A stretch of 64,000 bases of DNA from Gigantopelta aegis (GCF_016097555.1 NC_054708.1:26452572-26516571); one strand, 5' to 3'; numbered from the stretch's first letter, positions 39,400 to 53,055 are shown. Notes: generated by a model not told the origin, from the letters alone. Translations and numbers: made by a program.

Positions 39400-39480
39400 C
39401 CCCCCCCCCCCCCCCCCCAAATTTTTTTTTTAAATAAATAATAATAATAATAACAATTAAAAAAAAAAAATTAATAATAA
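39400..39480. repeat. Poly(C) run and AT-rich simple sequence
   Basis: A run of about 20 C is followed by poly(T) and TAA/ATT simple repeats. Confidence 0.7.
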
Positions 39481-40036
39481 TAAAAAGCTCTGGGAAAAGG
39501 GTTGAGGAGATTTGGCGGAATTTAGACGGGGCCCCAAATCTTAACATCAGAATGTCCAAAACGGGGATCAGGGGTGAATGGGTGGTGTCCCGAAGTGAAA
39601 GAGGGAGGCACGGGGCTTGCTACCACCAAAATGAACCCTAATAAGTTAAAATAAAATAAATTAAAAAATAAATTAAAAAAAACTTCCCGCCAAAAAAACC
39701 CAAAAAAAAACAAATTTTATTTGTTTTACCGCCAAACAAAAACCCTATAAGACAGTCCCCACCCACCCACCCCCATTGCTATTGTTGATGCTGCTGCTAA
39801 TGTTATTTTTCTTACTGTTGTCATTATAGTTGCTGCTGCTACTGATCATCATCATCAAAAGCTGGGGGGGGGGGGGGGGGACGTTTTGTTTCTTTTTCTT
39901 GATGTGGTTTTGTTTTAAGGTTGGGGAGTTTATGAACGGAAATATAAAATGTTGATTGTATGTGCATATAATATATATGTGATAAGAGGAAAAGAAAGAA
40001 AAAAAAAAAAAAATATTATTTTGTTTATATTTGACA

Positions 40037-40335
40037 TTGCCCAGTGGTAAAGCGGTCATGTGATGCGTGATCAATCCTAGTCATTGGAATAGTTCTCGTG
40101 CCAGCCAGTTCTTCACAATTGATGTCATAACGTAAGTCATGGTGTGTATTATCCTGTCTATGGGATGGTGCATATAAAATATTATTTGCTGCATGTCTAA
40201 AAAGAGTAGCCCACGAAGTGACAGAAGCGGGTTTCCTCTCTCATTATCTGTATGGCCTTTAACCATAATATGTCCGACGCGTTGCACAACCACAAATAAA
40301 AACGTGTTGCGTCGTTAATTAAAACGTCTTCCTTT
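40037..40335 (+). mobile_element. SINE-A, tail type a, diverged
   Basis: TTGCCCAGTGGTAAAGCGGTC head, shortened middle, tail TTGCGTCGTTAATTAAAACGTCTTCC. Confidence 0.7.
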
Positions 40336-40373
40336 CTTTAAGCCAGTTGGACTGAAGCATCTTGGGAGGCTTA

Positions 40374-40683
40374 GGAGCAGGACGTAGCCCAGTGGTAAAG
40401 CGCTCGCTTGATGCGCAGTCGGTTTGGGATCAATCCCCGTCAATGGGCCCATTGGGCTATTTCTCGTTCCAGCCAGTGCACCACGACTGGTATATCAAAG
40501 GCCGTGGTATGTGCTTTTCTGTCTGTGGGAAAGTGCATATGAAAGATCCCTTGCTGCATTGGAAAACAATGTAGCGGGTTTCCTCGATGACTACGAGTCA
40601 GAATTACCAAAAGTTCGACATCCAATAGCCGATGATTAATTAATCAATGTGCTCTAGTAGTGTCGTTAAACAAAACAAACTTC
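40374..40683 (+). mobile_element. SINE-A, tail type b
   Basis: Complete copy from GAGCAGGACGTAGCCCAGTGG to GTGTCGTTAAACAAAACAAAC, with a distinct middle (TCCTCGATGACTACGAGTC) shared with the copy at 53218-53513, which defines a subfamily. Confidence 0.85.
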
Positions 40684-40703
40684 TTGTTGGGAGGCTTAAG
40701 GCT

Positions 40704-40888
40704 CATATAGACTGGACGCGGCGCGTGCGTGCGGTCTGACTGGTGCGTCTACGGCTTCTGTTTTGGACATGTACGCCATATACTAGTATTTCATTGCGGC
40801 TGGCCGCATGCGTTTTGCTCTCATTAAAACTGATGTATTTCGAAAAATTAATTTGACCGCACGCACGCGCCGCATCCAGTCTATATGG
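40704..40888. mobile_element. GC-rich MITE with 30-bp terminal inverted repeats
   Basis: CATATAGACTGGACGCGGCG at the left is answered by CGCCGCATCCAGTCTATATG at the right, the match continuing through GCGTGCGTGCGGTC. High GC stands out from the AT-rich surroundings. Confidence 0.7.
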
Positions 40889-41050
40889 TCGTGGCTTTGG
40901 TAAGACAAAGTGGAATTAACGTTTGATTAGGTGCGACTCTATTACCATCGAGTAAGTTTACATCAACGAGTTGTGAGGACAATATTAATAATAAAGTATA
41001 CTAACCGAAAAGAAAGCAAAGAAATACCAGTAGGACTCGTATCGGTCAGT

Positions 41051-41157
<107 letters not shown>

Positions 41158-41289
41158 GTCTCTTGTCTTTCTCTCCCTCTTCCCTCATATAAATAATATG
41201 CACAAACTGGGTCTACGTAGTTGTCAGCGTATGCAGGATAGCTACACAAACTGAGTGTTAATATCAGTGTTGGTCCTTGTACACTAAAA

Positions 41290-41705
<416 letters not shown>

Positions 41706-43394
41706 TTGAAATGAATACTATTAAAATTATGTGACATTGTTATTCATAAATTAAAAACAGGCAATCGTGGTACTTTTTTCTGTTGAAAATAATATTACGT
41801 AGGCTAGTAATTTAAGAGGAGAAGTGGTCTTAACCTTACAAAACGTTGCATGGGGAGAGGGTACAAAAATGGCTAGAATTTGCATTACATAACTGAACGG
41901 CCCCTCATTGAAGTTTCTTTTGTTGTTGTTTTTTTCTTTGGTGCATATATATACAAATAAAATTATAACATAAAAAAAGTGGTGATGGATTTTTTTATTA
42001 AAAACCCAAGTCCATCGAGGGCAATCGAGCCTACAACCAATCGCACGTTAGGCGAACGTTCTATCACTGAGCTAAATATATACGCGCGAGTACACACACA
42101 AACACAAACACGGAAACAAATCTACACATACACGTATGCGCACTCGCCACACACAATTACATACACTAATACTACCTCACTAAACACAGAAACAAATGTT
42201 TATGGTGTAATATTGGTTTCGTATTCAACACGCCACGCCCTTGCAAAGTCCGAGATGACGATTCTAACCCGTCTGGTTTCGAAGATAATTATGCTAAGTA
42301 AATATTGAAAGAAACCAAAACTAGATTTTGAGAAATATTAGTTATTTAGAAGCAGATAAGTTGTAAAACATTTTTTAATAAAGTCAATAAAAAAAATTTG
42401 AACTTGAAACACAAATGAGGTCACAATTATGAACAATTTCACGAGTCACCTTCAAACACCGTACATTACAGGGGGAGTGGTTGGTGAGTGTGTGTGTGTG
42501 TGTGCGTGTGTGTGTTTGCGTGCGTGCGTGCGTGTGTGCGTGTGGTAATGTTAATGTATACTTTTAAAAATTAATAATAGAAAATGTCGATAAAAATACC
42601 CTAGCAAAACAGGCCCGTAGGAACCCGCGTACACATTATAACGGCTAATACTCTCCCACTAGAGGTTGTGCTACCACTCCAGATATCGTCGTATTCTTCG
42701 AGGTGGGGGAAGGCTAGATAGAGGTGGTAATAATAAAAGTGTATGCTTTGTATTCTCGTGGAAATATCAATAATTGTTAATGGCCCCTTATAGATTTATA
42801 TAAAAAAAAATTCTCAAAAAGCAGAAAAAGTGTACCCCACAAAAAGCAATAGTACTTTCTTTAAACACACATTATTAGTAGGCAGCAATATCAACATTTT
42901 ACAAATATTTATAATAAAGGGATCGATTTATGCTTCTGTCATTATAATAAAACATATAACTGCTTAAAGACTGTCCTAAACCCATATACGTTTTTAAAAA
43001 AAATACTAACAAAAAAAAAAAAAAAATATAAAAAAAATATAAAAAAAAATAATAATAATTAAAAAAACCTTTATTTTAAACGATTGACGATTTTCAAAGT
43101 ATTTTTCCCGCTTGTGTAAACACGATAGCCAACGTATTGGCCTAGAAATCCAAACTGATGCGAAAATAGCTTAGTAAGAAAGTAATAATGGCAACTGTAC
43201 GCTTGACAGGACGGGGTCACGTTTTACGTCAACCGAGAGAGGAATTTAAAGAGACGCCCGTCACATATTTTACTTGACAAAGACACGTTACGGTGGGACT
43301 GTCCTAAACCCATTTTCGGACAAATCACGTATATCACAAAATGAAAGGAATGTTTTTTATGACAACACCTCGACACTTGACATGACATGACATG
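41706..43394. other. Intergenic DNA with simple repeats and a tRNA-like SINE fragment
   Basis: Around 42000-42075 the minus strand carries A-box-like TAGCTCAGTGATAGAACG and B-box-like GGTTGTAGGCTCGATTGCC, a tRNA-derived SINE head. (GT)n runs at 42487-42541, and A-rich sequence at 43000-43060. No gene is supported. Confidence 0.45.
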
Positions 43395-43399
43395 GTTGT

Positions 43400-43690
43400 T
43401 AGTCACGGAAAAGAATATTTTATTAATATTGTTTAGTCACGGTAAGGAATATTTTATAATTCAAAAGTATTCTAGCACATTGTTTAATCACAGAAATGAA
43501 TATTTTATTAACAACATCCAAGCACATTGTTTAGTCACGGTAAGGAATATTTTATAATTAAAAAATATTCTAGCACATTGTTTAATCACAGAAAAGAATA
43601 TTTTTATTAACAGTATCCAAGCACATTGTTTAGTCACGAAAAGGAATATTGTATTCACAATATTCCAGCAGTGTTTAGTCAGATATTCAT
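43400..43690 (+). repeat. Higher-order tandem repeat around TTTAGTCACGGTAAGGAAT
   Basis: About five units of 55-60 bases (GCACATTGTTTAGTCACGG, AAGGAATATTTTAT, then a variable AT stretch). Alternate units differ systematically (TTTAATCACAG against TTTAGTCACGG), giving a period of about 115. Confidence 0.8.
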
Positions 43691-43874
43691 TAATATACAC
43701 AAAGAATTGGAAGACACGCTATGTATGCGTAAACTGGAATTTACCGAATCTAAAAATAGCATAGCTTGGAATTTTTCTCAAAATAGAAGTGAGGATCTTT
43801 GTTGATTGCATTTGGCTCTGACCCTGATATTTCTCAACCCTAATCATTAGGAAGTCTGTTATTAAAACAAGTTT

Positions 43875-44340
43875 AGTATAGTATACAGTATAGTATACAA
43901 CACAATATTGAATAGTGTATAGTATAGTATTAGTATATAACATAACATGGTATGGCATAGTATAGTTAATATACAGTACAGTATTTAATAATGTAGTGTA
44001 TAGTATTAGTATATAGCATAACATGGTATGGCATAGTATAGTTAGTGTATAGTACAGTATTTAATAATGTAGTGTATAGTATTAGTATATAGCATAACAT
44101 GGTATGGCATAGTATAGTTAGTGTATAGTACAGTATTTAATAGTGTAGTGTATAATATAGTATTAGTATATAGCATAACATGGTATGGCATAGTATAGAA
44201 TTAGTATATAGCATAACATGGTATATGGCATAGTATAGTTAATATACTAGATATATAGTAGTGTGTAATGTATAGTATAGGTATATAGTATAGCACAACA
44301 TAGTATAGTATAGTATTTTTAATATAGTATACTATGCAGT
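43875..44340 (+). repeat. TAGTATA-type satellite, long-period units
   Basis: Units of roughly 85 bases contain TAGCATAACATGGTATGGCATAG and GTACAGTATTTAATA, repeated four or more times with decay. Confidence 0.8.
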
Positions 44341-44364
44341 GCTATATACCATTACTACACAACA

Positions 44365-44720
44365 ATATGATATGCTATGCCATGCTATGATAAACTACCC
44401 CATGAATGGTATACTATGTATAGTATATGATATGCTATGTCATGCTATGATAAACTACCCCATGAATGGTATACTATGTATAGTATATGATATGCTATGC
44501 CATGCTATGATAAACTACCCCATGAATGGTATACTATGTATAGTATATGATATGCTATGCCATGCTATGATAAACTACCCCATGAATGGTATACGAAGTA
44601 TAGTATATGATATGCTATGTCATGCTATGATAAACTACCCCATGAATGGTATACTATGTATAGTATATATGCTATGCCATGCTATGATATACTACCTCAA
44701 GAATGGTATACTATGTATAG
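44365..44720 (+). repeat. 60-bp tandem repeat, about six copies
   Basis: The unit is GATATGCTATGCCATGCTAT, GATAAACTACCCCATGAATG, GTATACTATGTATAGTATAT. The period of exactly 60 keeps one frame open as a 20-residue repeat, which I regard as chance. The last unit is shortened by two bases. Confidence 0.9.
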
Positions 44721-44754
44721 TATATGATAGCATAATACAGTTTATTAATATATA

Positions 44755-45040
44755 GTATAATAATAGTATAGTATAGTATAGTATAGTATAGTATAATATT
44801 AGTATAGTATAGTATAGTATAGTATAGTATAGTATAGTATAGTATAGTATAGTATAGTATAATATTAGTATAGTATAGTATAGTATAGTATAGTATAGTA
44901 TAGTATAGTATAGTATAGTATAGTATAGTATAGTATAGTATAGTATAGTATTAGTATAGTATAGTATTAGTATAGTATAATATTAGTATAGTATAGTATA
45001 GTATAGTATAGTATAGTATAGTATAGTATAGTATAGCATA
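44755..45040 (+). repeat. GTATA/TAGTA pentanucleotide satellite
   Basis: Nearly pure GTATA repeats interrupted by TATTAGTATA variants at semi-regular spacing. Confidence 0.95.
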
Positions 45041-45528
45041 GGAGAGTATCCAGCATAGCATATAGCATAGTAAGTATAATACATTATAGTATAGTAGCTT
45101 AGTATAGTACAGTACAACAGTAAAAGTATTAACATAGCAGTACTACTACTAATACTACTAACATTTGGCAAGTCAATACACAACAACGAGACATTTAAAT
45201 TGCTTAGTCCACCATGAGTGCAGTTATTGTCACACACACACACGCGCGCGCTCCCGTGGAAATCCCTCAGTATAATTTAGTAACAATTACTAGTCACTGA
45301 GAAAAAAACAACGGTGGTTTTCCCACCAGTAACTGAGTAGGCGTTTATGTTTCCAAAATGTTCTTCCTCGGTATTTCCAGTTTCGCTACACACTATGTTA
45401 TTAAACCGATCGCGCTGACCCAGTAGTAACATCTTGGTCGTTGAACTGCCCAAATTACAGATGAGTAATGATGAATAGTCGAAACTGTTATGACAACACG
45501 CTGTTTGCCTTTATTAGGCAGGTCAGGT

Positions 45529-45538
45529 CTATTTTTAG
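45529..45538 (+). promoter_or_regulatory. MEF2-type site upstream of the IER gene
   Basis: CTATTTTTAG matches the MEF2 consensus CTA(A/T)4TAG exactly, 284 bases before the ATG. Functional status is inference. Confidence 0.45.
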
Positions 45539-45582
45539 TTTTCCGGGTCAGCCTAGTTTATCATGAACAAATATGAAGCGGG

Positions 45583-45638
45583 ATTGGTCGTCAGATTCCA
45601 ACGTCAGAAGTAATTGCCTAGCGATGGTCTCCGATTGG
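45583..45638 (-). promoter_or_regulatory. Two inverted CCAAT boxes upstream of the IER gene
   Basis: GATTGGTCG occurs at about 45582-45590 and again at about 45633-45641 (GATTGGTCGA). They are 51 bases apart and correspond to CCAAT on the minus strand. Confidence 0.5.
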
Positions 45639-45655
45639 TCGACCTATTCAAGGAC

Positions 45656-45663
45656 TGACGTCA
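45656..45663 (+). promoter_or_regulatory. CRE octamer upstream of the IER gene
   Basis: Perfect palindromic TGACGTCA, 159 bases before the ATG and 15 bases after the second CCAAT box. No TATA box is seen between it and the ATG. Confidence 0.55.
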
Positions 45664-45770
45664 CCGCTTTCAAAACAGGATATCGCATAGAGAAACTATC
45701 ATTAAGGGCCACGGTACGGCAGAGAGCGAATGTGTGTGCGTACGATCATCGATTGAACTTATTTACGTAG

Positions 45771-46703
<933 letters not shown>

Positions 46704-47545
46704 ATGATTTGTTGTTGTTGTTATCATGTGATGTGTGTTTGTGAGTGTAGTATGTGTGCGGTTCCATTTTCTTCATCATCACGAGTGTATGTGCCACCGT
46801 GCTCGGGTGGTGACGTAATCATGACGTGACATTTTTTAATAACTGGATCTCATAGTCATACTCATAAGACTGGATTGATATGTTTCATATGTACATTGCC
46901 CAGTGGCTAAAATGTGATGTGGTGTTGTGACGTAATGTTTGGGACATATCTGGGCTATGTTTCAGAGCGCAAGTTCGTGTAAATGTTAATTTAAAAACAC
47001 TTTGATCTCTTGGTCTTGTGAACGTTCAGTGTTGTACATCAGAAATCAAAAACACTATTTATGAAATGTTTATATATATTTCGCTAAATATTTTGCCAAT
47101 GGAATACTTAAAAATTATTATATTATACAAGGAGATTTAAAAAAAAAGAAGGAAAAAAGGCCAACTACGTGTTTCCTGTACATGAACTGATTCAGATATT
47201 TGAGATCGTGTTTTCTTTTGTACCACGTGCTTTGTTCAAATTACCCGCAGCTATATTTAGCTTTTGGGCGTTCCGGGCGAATACGAACATAGCGCTTTGT
47301 GCTGCTAGGTTGTGGTTAACAATACGCGCACAAAGAAATGGTCAGCGACGCACATGAAACGTGTCTCGACGCGATCAAACAAAAAGACTACCTTCTACTC
47401 GCCAAGTCTGAACTTGGAGCGAGAAATTTAAACATGCTGTGAACGAACTGTGTAAACTTGAATGATTGTGTATTTTGGATGTTGCGGATATTCGGCAACG
47501 AGTATCCGTTTATTTATCAAGAATAAACAATTTAATTTTTAAAAC
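46704..47545 (+). other. Probable 3' UTR of the IER gene
   Basis: AATAAA at 47522-47527 follows about 820 bases of AT-rich sequence. TTATTTATC (47510-47518) just before it resembles the UUAUUUAUU destabilising element expected in an immediate-early mRNA. A 62-aa open frame at 47169-47357 has no recognised similarity. Confidence 0.5.
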
Positions 47546-48066
47546 GTTGTTTTTGGCTTGTGTCCAAGGGTAAAACCTTTAAAGATTCAAGGTTCGCGGG
47601 TTTACGATGCAAACAAGAACGGCTCGGTGTCTCGTTTCTCTCGCTGTTTGTTTTAGTAACCCCCGATGGTCGATATTTCCTTGCCAACTTTTGATTTCGC
47701 TGGGTAAGAACAAAAAGTATTGTTGCACTCGTTGCTGTTTAACACTGGTTGCCATGCCGACAGCAGGTGTCGACATGGTTGTCAGTTTCCAATCAATACG
47801 GTGACAACAGTGATTCCCATTGTAAGCAGCGTCTGTATTTAATTAGTAATGCTAATGATCATTAACGTCATCAGTCGTATAACGGTCACCTGCAATTTCA
47901 GGGGCCAGGTGTTGTTATGTCATTAACACGTAATTGTTAGAAACCAGTAATTTAGGTATGTTTTGACATTGACAGTAATCTGGGGGTTTTAAGGATTTAT
48001 TTCCCCACACTGGCATCTATCCCGAGTACTCTTCCTTTCAAAAGCTAGACGTACTTCTATCTAATT
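47546..48066. other. Intergenic DNA, nothing recognised
   Basis: A GC-richer stretch at 47590-47800 stays open in both strands for about 65 codons without similarity to a known family. Confidence 0.35.
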
Positions 48067-48067
48067 A

Positions 48068-48285
48068 AGGTTCAAGCACGCAGTCCAGGGTACATACATC
48101 AGCTATCTGGGCTATCTGTCCAGGTTGGTGAAAGAGAAGAGGGTGACAGTGTAGTGGTCTTACACCTACCCATTGAGTCGTTAAAACTCGCTTTGGGTGG
48201 GAGCCGGTTCCCAGCTGCTAACCCAGTACCTACCAGCCTTGTGTCCGATGGCTTAACCACGACACCATCGAGGCCGTTTTTGACA
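48068..48285 (-). mobile_element. SINE-B, minus orientation
   Basis: From TTAAGGTTCAAGCACGC (3' end) to GACACCATCGAGGCCG (head). Confidence 0.8.
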
Positions 48286-48435
48286 GTTATAACTGTCCAA
48301 ATGTCCGTCTGTTGTCCCTACAGGGAATGCCCCCTTTTTTTTCTTCATACTTTGGAATTCACTACACGTTATTTATTTTTGAGCCGATTGTTTTCTAAAT
48401 TGCTAAAAAAAAAAAGTGAATCTTTTTGTTATTCA

Positions 48436-48512
48436 CCCCCCCCCCCCCCCCCCCCCCCAGTGTCTTCTTATGTCAAACCAAACTGGAAATATATATATAT
48501 ATATATATATAA
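48436..48512. repeat. Poly(C) run and (AT)n
   Basis: About 25 C bases followed after a short spacer by a (TA)n tract. Confidence 0.8.
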
Positions 48513-48750
48513 CCACACGTTTTAGTAGGAAGATGGGATGGACTATAGCTCGGTAAAGGTATAGTGAACTCTAGCTATATGGCAGAAACCATCCTTAATT
48601 TTAGATACTGTGAATAACTTGGTTAAAACGGGACTATCCTAAGTTTGCTGCCATAGTAACATGTTTTGCAACATACAGAAGCAGCTATACAGATAATAGG
48701 TATAAGACCCCTATTGGAGCTAATTCCAATCAGATTGACTCAGGACAGGG

Positions 48751-49030
48751 GCGGGGTGGTAAACTTAAAACGCTTAGCTGATGCGCGGTTGGTCTAAGAT
48801 CGATCCCCGTCGGTGGACACATTGGGTTATTTCTCGTTCCAGCCAGTGCACCAATACCGTAATACATGCATGTTCTATTCTGTCTGTGAGAGGGTGCATA
48901 TAAAAATCCCTTGTTACTGATGGAAAAATGCAGCTGGTTTTCTATCTAAGACTCAAAATTACCAAATGTTTGACATCCAAGTCTATAATTAGTAAATCAA
49001 TGTGCTTTAGTGGTGTCGTTAAACAAAACA
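48751..49030 (+). mobile_element. SINE-A, tail type b
   Basis: GGGCGGGGTGGTAAAC head variant, TGATGCGCGGTTGGTCTAAG middle, and TTTAGTGGTGTCGTTAAACAAAAC tail. Confidence 0.8.
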
Positions 49031-49600
49031 TACATTTTTAAAATGGTAACCCATTACATGTACATTGTGCAATCGAGGGACAACCCGTTTGAAGCCCAAG
49101 AGCCGATGAATTTTTCGTGCTGGAGTGTCGTCATTCATTTGTATACTCGTTGCTATGCCTACATATATACATGTATATTATATATTACCCAACAGTCCAA
49201 TACATCTGCCGGCAGATACATACAAATTATCTCAATATTTCCAGTCCAAGAACGCTGAAATACACTACCGGGTATATTGTATTGAGATGGGGAAGCCATT
49301 CTGAGTTTGGATATATATGTATATATTATAATAATAATTATTATTATTAAATATCATATAGTGGGATTCAGAATAGTTGATATAACATTGGCCTATTGAA
49401 GATAATATACACACCGATAGAAGTATTCGTTCTAAATACAAAGACATTGATGGATCTCGAGGGGGGGGGGGGGGGGGGGGGGGGTACCTTTCCTTCCCAT
49501 GGACATGATTATTGTCATACCTCAGTTATTGCTATACTGTTAGCCTATTAACCACTTGGTACAGTATAATACGCATGTATCTAGTTATTAAAAAAACAAG
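49031..49600. other. Intergenic DNA with simple repeats
   Basis: Contains AT-rich repeats near 49310-49350 and a G run of about 25 at 49460-49484. No gene. Confidence 0.4.
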
Positions 49601-49700
49601 ACAACTTTGTTTTGTTTAACAATACCGTTAGGACACATTGGTTAATTAATCATCGGGTACTGGGTGTCAGCTATTCTGATATAAATGATATAAGAAGCCA
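49600..49700 (-). mobile_element. SINE-A tail-b fragment
   Basis: TTTGTTTTGTTTAACAATACCG through ATCATCGGGTACTGGGTGTC. Confidence 0.65.
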
Positions 49701-49751
49701 TCTGTATTTTTCTATTTTATTTAAAGTTATTTTTCTGTTTATATCCAATTA

Positions 49752-49796
49752 GGGTTCAAGCTCGCTGTCCGATGGCTTTAACCACTACGCCACCAT
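49752..49796 (-). mobile_element. SINE-B fragment with internal deletion
   Basis: The 3' end AGGGTTCAAGCTCGCTGTCC is joined directly to head GATGGCTTTAACCACTACGCC. Confidence 0.6.
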
Positions 49797-49887
49797 ATTT
49801 CACAGCTTTTGTGATACCAGTCGTGGGGCACTAGTTAAGACGGGGAATAACAATGGTTCCGCTGAAGGATTCAATTCGATTAAATAC

Positions 49888-49926
<39 letters not shown>

Positions 49927-50189
49927 AAATTTGCCTAAATATATATACATGTTTATATGAATAAAAACGAAGGTAATAGATCATACCTTCCTAAAAGCAT
50001 GAAACTTTGCGCAGATTAAGATACTTAATTGATACTGATATAGGAGAATGTTCACCGAGAGCTATTTTTGAATATTTTCAATATTTTGATTTTTTTGATT
50101 TTTTTTTTAAATTACAAAGAAACGTCAATAATGTATAACATTGTTAACATCCTTATAGAAGAGAGAAATCTGCATTACTTGACTGGAAA

Positions 50190-50508
50190 TAAGAAAGGAA
50201 ATGTTTTATTTAACGACGCACTCAAAACATTTTATTTACGGTTATACGGCGTCGGACATATGGTTAAGGACCACACATATATTGAGAGAGGAAACCCGCT
50301 GTCGCCACTTCATGGACTACTCTTTTCGATTGGCAGCAAGGGATCTTTTATATGCACCATCCCACAGACAGGATAACACATACCACGGCCTTTGATATGC
50401 CAGTCGTGGTGCACTGGCTGGAGCGAGAAATAGACCTATGAGCCCAGCGACGGGGATCGATCACAGACTGACCGCGTATCAAGCTAACACTTTACCACTG
50501 GGCTATTT
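50190..50508 (-). mobile_element. SINE-A, tail type a, minus orientation
   Basis: From AAATGTTTTATTTAACGACGC to CACTTTACCACTGGGCTAT. Confidence 0.85.
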
Positions 50509-50511
50509 TAA

Positions 50512-50616
50512 CGGTCGTGGTATGTGCTATCCTGTCTGCGGGATAATACATATATAAGAGATTCCTTGCTACTGATGCAACACTGTAGCGGGTTTGCTCT
50601 CTCTAAGACTACTAGG
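50512..50616 (+). mobile_element. SINE-A body fragment
   Basis: GGTCGTGGTATGTGCTATCC to GTAGCGGGTTTGCTCTCTC, abutting the minus copy. Confidence 0.65.
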
Positions 50617-50639
50617 GTCTCCACGAGTACTCGGGCACG

Positions 50640-51118
50640 GACAGGACAACATATACCGTCGGCGTTGGCATACATTTGTGAATCGTTACCCATATGAATA
50701 ATTGTTATTCATTTCAAAATTTAAAAACCTGTCTCTTTGACAACTCTTTATATCGTAATTGCTATCAGCAAGGGGAATTCAAAAACACTGTTTTCGTTGT
50801 CCACTATATTTGGTGACAGGACAACACATACCATTGACTTTGTGAGCCGCTGCCCATTTCAATATAAAAGAACCTGTCTCTTCGACAACTCGTTATGTCG
50901 TGATTGCTAAGGGCAAGAGGAATTCAGAAATACTGTCATCATTGCCCACTGTATTTGGTGACAGGACAGCACATACCATTGACTTTGATATATACAATTT
51001 GTGATCCGCTGCCCATTTCAATATAAAAACTGTCTCTTCGACAACTCGTTTATGTCGTGATTGCTGAGGGCAAGAGGAATTCATAAACACTGCCATCATT
51101 GTCCACTATATTTGGATG
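50640..51118 (+). repeat. Three tandem copies of a ~145-170 bp unit
   Basis: Units begin GACAGGACAACACATACC (50640, 50814 and 50957) and contain CTGTCTCTTCGACAACTCG and GGCAAGAGGAATTCA. The GACAGGACA...ACATACCA start resembles the SINE-A CAGGATAGCACATACCAC word, so a SINE piece may have seeded the array. Confidence 0.85.
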
Positions 51119-51505
51119 TGATTCGATGAATCATGGTTGGTATCGATTAACATTGTGAGTACCGAACGGAACAGTCAGCTATCGGTCACAACCAGCTGCA
51201 GTTCGTTGTTGCTAATTCTGGTCAGTTGTTTTCCTCAACGGTTGCAATGTCATCGTAATAGGCGTTCAGTTCAGGAAGACTACACTTCCTAGCGAGGTGG
51301 TTGGTGGGAGGGGGTAGGGGAGGAGGAGGGAGGTGGAAAATAAAAGTCATTTTCAGTTTATAGTGTCTGTTATTGTCTACCTTAAGAAAACCGAATATTA
51401 CTGTGCACACAGTGCCTTATATTAATTATTTTCACTGTCCCCCACACCCATTATCTTTAGGCAGGTTACGTAATTGTTAAACGGTCCCTGATTCAACTGG
51501 AGGTC

Positions 51506-52195
51506 AATGGGGGAGGGGATGTAGCCCAGTGGTAAAGCGCTCGCCTAAAGCGCGGTTAGTCTCAAATCGATCCCCATCAGTGGGCCCATTTTGGGCTATT
51601 TCTCGTTCCAGTCAGTGCTCGACAACTGGTGTAACAAAGGTTGTGGTATGTACTATCATGTCTGTGGAATGCTGCATATAAAAGATCCCTTGCTACTAAT
51701 AGAAAATGTAGCGGGTTTCCTCTAAGACTGCATGTCAAAATTACCACATGTTTAACTACAATAGCCGATGATTAAAGGGACATTCCTGAGTTTGCTGCAT
51801 TGTAAGATGTTTCCGACTAATAAAATATTTCTACGATTAAACTTACATATTAAATATATTTTCTTGTTTAGAATATCAGTGTCTCTATATTCAATGTGTT
51901 TCTGGTCGTTTTAATATTTGCAAGAAGCCCAAACTGGATTTTGTCTTCAAATAATTTCGTACGTACGAATAAAAAAAATTTTTTTTTAGGAACTAATATG
52001 CAAATTAACCTAGTACAAATATCAGAACGATCAGAAACACGTTTAATATACAGCCACTAATATGTTATGCAGAAAAATATATTTGATCTGTAATTACAAT
52101 CATTAAAAAGTCTCTGTCAGTCTAAACAAATGCAGCAAACTCAGGAATGTCCCTTTAATAAATCAATGTGCTCTATTGGTGTAGTTAAACAAAAT
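51506..52195 (+). mobile_element. SINE-A, tail type b, split by a TTAA MITE
   Basis: Head and body 51506-51775, then the MITE, then the tail AATCAATGTGCTCTATTGGTG from 52159. The MITE must therefore be younger than this SINE copy. Confidence 0.85.
51776..52154. mobile_element. TTAA-flanked MITE, family II
   Basis: Termini AGGGACATTCCTGAGTTTGC and its complement match perfectly over about 24 bases, flanked by TTAA (51772-51775 and 52155-52158). The host SINE sequence GATGATTAATAAATC is restored when the element and one TTAA are removed, which confirms the duplication. No ORF. Confidence 0.9.
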
Positions 52196-52199
52196 ATAC

Positions 52200-52795
52200 G
52201 ATGATACATAAACAAAGATTTATACACGAGAGATTGTGTATTTGGAGGATGGACATTCAAATAAATTGAGAACGTACATATCTTGCCTGTTTGAGATATT
52301 TACCAAGATTACAGAGTTCGTTTTTTGTTTTTGAACAGATAAATAATTGTACAGTTTTATACACCGATGGTTTGAACCCACTGACTTTCATCCCTCACCT
52401 ACCTTCATCGGACATAGGTAAAGTCCGGTCGAACAATCGATATTCTTGATTACGGAGATCGCCGCAAAGAATATGGCACTGAAGGTAAGTCCAGTGCTAT
52501 GTTTCCGAGGTTTATTAACACTTGCTGCACGATATTCAGCTACCGGTACAAACGAAAAACTGTCCTTTTATGGGTATTGGAATATCAAGTTGTCGGTCGG
52601 AAGCCGAGTATCCGCTAGCTAAACATTTCACAGACATTGTGTATTTTATATTTTGTAATGTGAAGGATGAAACATTAAACATGACATTACATCTCCTAAA
52701 ATGAATAAACTGATATTTATATTATTATGTATTGATTTTTTCTTTTCTTTTTACGGCATTTCGTAGCTGGTTCATTCATTCATTTCAACTTATTT
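52200..52795. other. Intergenic DNA, nothing recognised
   Basis: No ORF with similarity or terminal repeats seen. Confidence 0.35.
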
Positions 52796-53055
52796 TCGCC
52801 TCGGTGGCGCAGTGGTTAAGCCATCGGACTACAGGCTGGTAGGTACAGTGTTCGCAGCCCGGTACCAGCTCCAACCTAGAGCGAGTTCTTAAGGGCTCAA
52901 TGGGTAAGTGTAAGACCACTACATCCTCTTCTTTCTCACTAATCACTAACCAACTAACAACTAACCCACTAACAGACAGCCCAGATAGCTGAGGTGTGTG
53001 CCCAGAAAAGCGTGCTTGAACCTTAATGGATATAAGCAGGAACATATGTTGAAAT
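52796..53055 (+). mobile_element. SINE-B
   Basis: Near-complete copy, CGCCTCGGTGGCGCAGTGG to GGATATAAGCAGGAACATATG. Confidence 0.85.

Noticed and set aside
44339-44755. 138-codon ORF with 20-residue repeats
   Set aside because: A consequence of the exact 60-bp satellite period; no other coding evidence.
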